From contig CM119267.1 in the NCBI GenBank assembly GCA_051294375.1, forward strand, positions 7,137,205 to 7,201,204: a DNA stretch of 64,000 bases. The letters are read 5' to 3'. Origin of the DNA: Paraspadella gotoi (Eukaryota; Chaetognatha). Positions 58,735-64,000 of the stretch are shown here, one piece after another; the first letter of the stretch is position 1; the number at the start of each line of letters is the position of its first letter. The notes under the pieces were generated by a model. It was not told the DNA's origin, did not search any database, and saw only the letters and a program-made list of their open reading frames with translations. The position numbers and the translations under genes were made by a program.

Positions 58735-59390
58735 ATTTCATAATATTTTTAATTAGGCGAGTACCCTCAGAAGAAAGCATTTTTGACAAAAAAATATTTT
58801 AATACCATAATCTATGGTCATGATAGATTATTTTAACGCTGTATACATTAGCATTTAAATTTCATCGGCTATGGCTAGTTATGTTAGTGTTAAAACTAAG
58901 TTAATTTGAAGTTTAATGTAAAATCAAAGTTGGTACTAGATTTTTTATTAAAGTGAAAACCGAACCGTACGGAGTAGACAAGCTGGGGACGAGGACAAAT
59001 GAATGAATGAATGAATGACTGAATGACTGAATGACTGAATGAATGAATGAATGAATAAATGAATGAATGAATGATTGAATGAATGAATGAATGAATGAAT
59101 GAATGAATGAACTAATGAATGAATTAATTAATAAATGAATGAATGAATGAAAGAATAAATGATTGATTTATATATTTCATAACATTCAGCTCCTTGTATT
59201 TTGACGCTAGTGCTTACAAAAATAATTCACCGATCTATTTCTTAAGGGATATTAATCAACTAGACTGTGAAAGAGTCTTGATTGCGAGCTTCCAGGGCCT
59301 CTCCAACGTTGGGAGATAAGATAGCTAATTCATTGAACGAATAGATAATTTTTTTTACTGGTTGTTCCTCCTTCATAGCCTCAACATCAA
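58735..59390 (+). repeat. Dispersed repeat family I, copy 2, with (GAAT)n insertion
   Basis: It matches 28360-28515 and 28670-28860 in order. Between the two matching parts lies a (GAAT)n tetranucleotide array at 58999-59155. Confidence 0.65.
58999..59155. repeat. (GAAT)n tetranucleotide repeat
   Basis: About 35 GAAT units with GACT, AAAT and TTAA variants. Confidence 0.9.
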
Positions 59391-59639
59391 CAGCAACAAC
59401 AGCAAACCAACAGCCCTTCAATCGCGACAAAACTTCGAAACAGAGAGTCGCGCGAATTCGCATCCTTAAAAGAAAACGGAATCGCATCTTTTCCCTCTCG
59501 ACGTTCATTTTTTACGGTTTTTCATTTCGGAGAAAATTTATTTCTTTAAATTAAAAAAAAAAAGTTTACTTGCTCCGTGGAGACGGTGAATGGGACGCGG
59601 AATGGGAGGAAGGAAGGTGTGAGGAAGAAAGGTGAGGAA

Positions 59640-59860
59640 GAAAGGTGAGGAGAGGAAAGGAAAGGAAAGGAAAGGAAGATTGAAGAGGAGGAAAAGAAAA
59701 GAGACGACAGGAAAGGCAATGAATGGAAAGGAGATGAAAGGAAAGCAAAGGAAAGGAATGGAAAGGAGATGAAAGGAAAGCAAAGTAAAGGAAAGTAAAG
59801 GAAAGGAAAGGAAAGGAAAGATTAGAAAAAGAAAGGAGAGAATAGGAAAGGAAAGGACAG
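59640..59860. repeat. (GGAAA)n-type purine tract
   Basis: Repeated AAAGGAAAGG and GGAGATGAAAGG units. Frames read Phe/Leu/Ser on the minus strand; non-coding. Confidence 0.75.
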
Positions 59861-59984
59861 TACAAAATTAAAGAAATAGAAAATATTAGAAATAGAAAAC
59901 AGAATTAAAATGAGAAACAAGAAAAAGATCATAAAAAAGAATGAAAAAGAAGAGAAGATATAAGAAAAAAGAAACAAGAACGGT

Positions 59985-60370
59985 AATTCAAATGTGTGTC
60001 CCTGAAGCGACTGCCTTATCACGTGTATTTCTCGTGACATGATATGACCTGACGTGACATGACATGAATATATACAATAACTTATTAACTTTCTTAGGCC
60101 GTGTATTTATGAAATGCACTGCATCAAAATTCTGTCTTTTATTCCTTATAGTATTAGGATTTCCTTAAGGCGGCGCTAGCAGACCCTTAGATTTGAGGTT
60201 TTATCCTGTCTTAACAAATGAGCAAACAACTATTGGCATATTATATGCATTTTTAATGTAAGTTGGACAGACCGACGGACAGACATAGCGACCGACCGAC
60301 CGACCGACCGACCGTCCGAAAAGTGAATTATAGAGTTGCTCCGCGAGTACTCGCAGCACAACTAAAAAGA
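59985..60370 (+). repeat. Dispersed repeat family H, copy 2
   Basis: The best-preserved 3' end: a (CCGA)n run at 60275-60318 is followed by GAAAAGTGAATTATAGAGTTG and CTCCGCGAGTACTCGC. The same tail occurs at 58230-58265 and, inverted, at 56425-56465. Confidence 0.6.
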
Positions 60371-60671
60371 AAAAATAGTAAGAATTAAGAGAAGAGAAAA
60401 TGAGAAGAGGGTAAATTTTCTTCGCACCTGAACTCCGATTAAAAAAGATTTAAATTTCCGCGGGTAAAATACGATGTCCGGATGAAACTCATAAAAAGGG
60501 AAGAAAAAAAAGAAAGAAAAAAAGAGAAAGCGAAAAAAGCAAAAAGTAAGAGAGGAGAGTTTAAAAGTAGGAAAAAATGTAATAAAAAGTAATAAGAGCC
60601 AACGAGAAATGGCCCTTAAATGCCCCGACGCGGTAATTTGCCTCTCGGGGTCTCAGGTTTTCTTTTTTGGA

Positions 60672-60714
<43 letters not shown>

Positions 60715-60752
60715 AGAGAGAGGAGAGAGAGAGAGAGGAGAGAGAGAGAGAT
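60672..60752. repeat. (GA)n microsatellite
   Basis: A GA run with AAGA and GGA interruptions. Confidence 0.9.
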
Positions 60753-60949
60753 GAGTCGATACTAATCTCGAAAAATACGAGAATATGAAGAGTTAGAAAT
60801 TAAAATCAGCACACATTCAAGTTAAGAAATTTTTGAAAGAAATAAGCTGAAAAAAAAACTGATGTGTAAATAACTGTTTTATTATTTTACATGCGCCTTA
60901 TGCTACACTGATTGTAATTTTTGAACTTTTGTGTCCCTAATTTTTCTGT

Positions 60950-61320
60950 CGGAAACATTTAACAACTTCTTTATTTTATTTTCCAGACAAAAAAAATAGT
61001 TTGGAATTTTTCCACCAAATTTTGCTGTCAAGTTTACATTCAAACTATTTTTTCCATCTCTTTTTTACAACACCACTCGAGTCGTTTTTAATCTTCATTT
61101 AACAGAAATTCCTTGTTCATCCTCATCTTATTTTTTCATTTTTCATCTTTTCTCTCTTTTCTCTTCATTCTCTCCTCCTTTTTCCTTAAATTTCTTCCGC
61201 ATTAAAACTATTATTCGACTCATCAAATTCTTTTCATGGACTTTATTTTCATCTTTCTTTTTCCTGAGCGATTTTTTTTCGCAGAGTTCAGAACAAACGA
61301 ACGAAGAACGAAACGAGCAA
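60950..61320 (+). repeat. Direct duplicate F, copy 1
   Basis: It matches 61500-61858 (GAAACATTTA, TTTTTCCATCTCTTTTTTA, CCACTCGAG, TTTTCATGGACTTTATTTTC). Both copies run into (AACG)n and then an N gap. Confidence 0.82.
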
Positions 61321-61474
61321 GGGAACGAACGAACGAACGAAACGGAACGAACGAACGAACGACGAACGAACGAACGAAACGAACGAACGAACGAACGATA
61401 CGAAACGAATGATAACAAATAGACGAACGAACGACGAACGAACGGAAGAAACGAAACGAATAAACGAACGAACG
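61290..61474. repeat. (AACG)n tetranucleotide array
   Basis: AACG/ACGA units with decay, cut by the gap at 61475. A short run precedes the gap at 61860. The inverted form (CGTT)n at 61920-62105 follows that gap, so the original array is probably collapsed or folded. Confidence 0.88.
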
Positions 61475-61499
61475 NNNNNNNNNNNNNNNNNNNNNNNNN

Positions 61500-61858
61500 G
61501 AAACATTTACACTTCTTTTATTTTATTTTTCAGAAAAAAAAATAGTTTTGGAAGTTTTTCCCCAAATTTGGTCAATTTACTTCAAACTATTTTTTCCATC
61601 TCTTTTTTAAACCACTCGAGTTCGTTTTTACTTCATTTAACAAGAAATTCTTTTTCATCCTCTCTTATTTTTTTTTCTCTTTTTTCTCTCTTTTTTCTCT
61701 CTTTTTCTCTTCATTCTCTCCTCCTTTTTTCCTTTAATTTCTTCCCATTAAAATATTTTCGACTCATAAATTCTTTTCATGGACTTTATTTTCTCTTTCT
61801 TTTTCCTGAGCATTTTTTTTTCCAATTCAGAACAAACGAACGAAAGAACGAACGAACG
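61500..61858 (+). repeat. Direct duplicate F, copy 2
   Basis: A noisy copy of 60950-61320 between two 25-N gaps. Confidence 0.8.
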
Positions 61859-61919
61859 ANNNNNNNNNNNNNNNNNNNNNNNNNTGGCGCTTACTATTTG
61901 TAATTGGTAAAAGTGCAAT

Positions 61920-62105
61920 CGAATCGTTCGGTTCGTTCGTTCGTTCGTATCGTTCGTGTGTTCGTTCGTTCGTTCGTTATTTCGTTCGTTCGTTGTTCGT
62001 CGTTCGTTTCGTTATTTCGTTATTTTCGTTCGTTCGTTCGTTCGTTGGTGTCGTTTCGTTCGTTCGTTTCGTTCCGTATCGTTCGTCGTTCGTTCGTTTC
62101 AGTTC
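61920..62105. repeat. (CGTT)n tetranucleotide array
   Basis: Reverse complement of the (AACG)n array. AATGCTC-containing sequence just downstream (62195-62225) mirrors 61798-61822, as expected of a folded copy. Confidence 0.85.
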
Positions 62106-64000
62106 GTAGAATATATTAAGGAGAAGTAAAAAAATTACAGAGATAAAAGAGTATAAATACGGAAGAAGTTACTTTGCGCAGGAGTCTCAACATCTATTAT
62201 GGAAAAAAAATGCTCAGGAAAAAGGAAAGGATGATTAACTATAAATTTGAGAGCACGCTCCCAGGTCTGATCAGAGTCAGGGAATTGTTGTTATCGGTTA
62301 GAGAGTCGAAATACTTACTCTTGACTGCATCTGGAGCGTAAGCGTTAAAAATGAATTACATATACTAGCAGAAAGGCATGGTAGAGGGAGTAGGTATGAC
62401 TCAGAGAAAGAAATGAAAGAGAAAGAAAAATAGAAAAGATAAGAAAGAAATAAATTATAAAGAGAGACAATGATGATATGAATTTCTGAGATTTTAAGTA
62501 GATATAAATAAACGAACCTCGAGTATGGGATTTAAACAAGAGATGGAGAAAATAGTTTGAAGTAGAAAAGTAACTCCAAATTTGAAGAAAATAAAAGTCA
62601 AAGAGACGAGTCTTTTCTGCAGCACAATCACACAAACATATAAAGAAGTGTTATAAACTCGATCCGTTTGTTAACATTGTCAAGCTAACATTAGACGGTA
62701 CACAAACCGAATAGTATTGACAAAATTGACCCAGGTTCAGGGTTCGAGAGGCGATCAAAGATAAAGGTCACATAGAGTAGCACGCATCCAGAACACATTA
62801 CTTACACATTATTCTCATATGTAGTATTTAATTACTTTCTAGGAAATCGCATAATTTACTTACACACTAAAAATTTACCTATAGCATATTTGGATAATTC
62901 AGTGACGTTACATGAACTATCTTATAATATAGATATTAACACTTTTCAACTCAAGTCACAGTATTTTTTCTGAGAGATTGCATCACTGATCTCTTTCTTC
63001 CATCTCTCCATCAATTCTCTCTCTCTTATCTTACACAGCCGCGTACTCTCTTTCTTTTTTTTTGTAACTTCTCGGCATCGAATCGTAAAATGCTTTTTTT
63101 CTTCCGATCATCTTCCGTTCAAAGCGAGACGTCACTCTCTCTCTCTCTTGCTCGCTGCCCTCGGCAAAGTCAATCTCGAGCGGAATCGTAGCCGGAGGTC
63201 ATCTCGATCTCTTTCTCACGTCGCTGCTCCAACAAACTAAGAGGAGCAATGAGATAAGACACTTTGGGCGGAGGAATGAGAAAGACGGAAATTCGATTTT
63301 AGCGAGAGGCAAGGAGTTAACCTGGACGTCTGGGGCAATTTAAGGGTCCATTATCTCATCGTTGTGCTCTATTACTTTTATTACATTTTTTCCCTACTTT
63401 TAAACTCTCTCTCTCTTCTTTTGTTTTTTTCGCTTTCTCTCCTTTTTTTTTAAATATCTTTTTTTTTTTGATCTCCTGGGGTAGGCGGGGGTGGTAAATG
63501 ATAGTTATTATATTCAAAAGTTATTATTCCGGACAGTCTGTCGTGATAGAATTTTACCGTTAAACCTGAAGGCGCCCAGCGGATAATCTAGTTTAAATAA
63601 TTTGTATATGTTTAAGCGGTTGAAGTTTATAGTAGAGAGTTAAAAACACTAATGTAGTAGCTGAAATTAGAAATTATTAATTGTTAGACACTCAAAGCTC
63701 TGAAACTCCGTATATCCCAATTTTCACTCTTCCGGAGTTTGACGCAACACATGGGCGACTTACTATTTGTGGATCATCATATTGTATATGATATTGTAAC
63801 TTGATTATTGAAAAGATTTGTGAATGAACGAGCGAGTGATATAGAATGCATACGTCGGAGAGAACAGAACTCTAATTAAGAATGTAATGAAACGAAATGA
63901 ATGATAAATTTGAATTGTACAGAGGCACTGGGCTATGTTTTCACTTAGGTTTTCCCAGAGTTCAAGGCATTCAGTCCGGCTTCGTTTGGTATTTTGACGC
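62106..64000. other. Non-coding, no gene seen
   Basis: AT-rich DNA with small CT-rich tracts (62995-63025, 63135-63150, 63405-63465). I found no exon-like GC island, tRNA-like box pair or long repeat. Confidence 0.5.

Overview
The window looks like nuclear DNA of an invertebrate animal. It has spliceosomal introns with GT...AG borders, an XK-related membrane protein gene, a myristoylated PKA-type protein kinase gene, tRNA-derived SINE-like repeats, an LTR retroelement remnant, and a very high load of (GA)n/(CT)n and other simple repeats. I cannot name the species. Real coding exons are GC-rich islands in AT-rich, low-complexity DNA, and most long open frames are simple-repeat artefacts (poly-Arg/Glu, poly-Ser/Leu, poly-Asp).

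Layout. 0-10 kb: non-coding DNA with microsatellites, a tRNA-like SINE, a small inverted-repeat element and one TATA/Inr-like site. 10.67-14.83 kb (+): a seven-exon gene whose splice phases all agree, giving a 618-residue protein. Its N-terminal two thirds is an XK-related (XKR/CED-8-type) multipass membrane protein. The same exon that encodes the last membrane helix runs on into a C-terminal Ras/Rho-like GTPase domain. This membrane protein-GTPase fusion is the most interesting item here. Intron 2 is almost entirely an LTR remnant with a tRNA-Leu-type primer-binding site. 15-22.7 kb: repeats, including a second copy of the inverted-repeat element with a telomere-like minisatellite, a duplicated block next to two 10-N gaps, and a 320-bp pentanucleotide satellite. 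22.7-26 kb (+): the first exons of a PKA catalytic subunit-like AGC kinase, interrupted by assembly gaps. Its C-terminal exon appears, with indels, near 33.8 kb. 26-33 kb: AT-rich intron or intergenic DNA with dispersed repeats.

From about 33.2 to 62.1 kb the sequence is of doubtful quality. It holds eight 25-N gaps, a near-palindrome with two 4-kb arms around a gap, another inverted pair, and several direct duplicates in which one copy carries many single-base indels. This looks like gap filling with uncorrected long reads or chimeric (missed-adapter) reads. Genes and repeats there should be read with that in mind. 62.1-64 kb shows no gene that I can support.

The two recognisable genes lie on the same strand about 8 kb apart. 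Nothing in the sequence shows that they work together. The XKR-GTPase would act in a membrane (phospholipid scrambling is known for some XKR proteins). The kinase would be cytosolic or membrane-tethered and cAMP-regulated if it is a true PKA-C.
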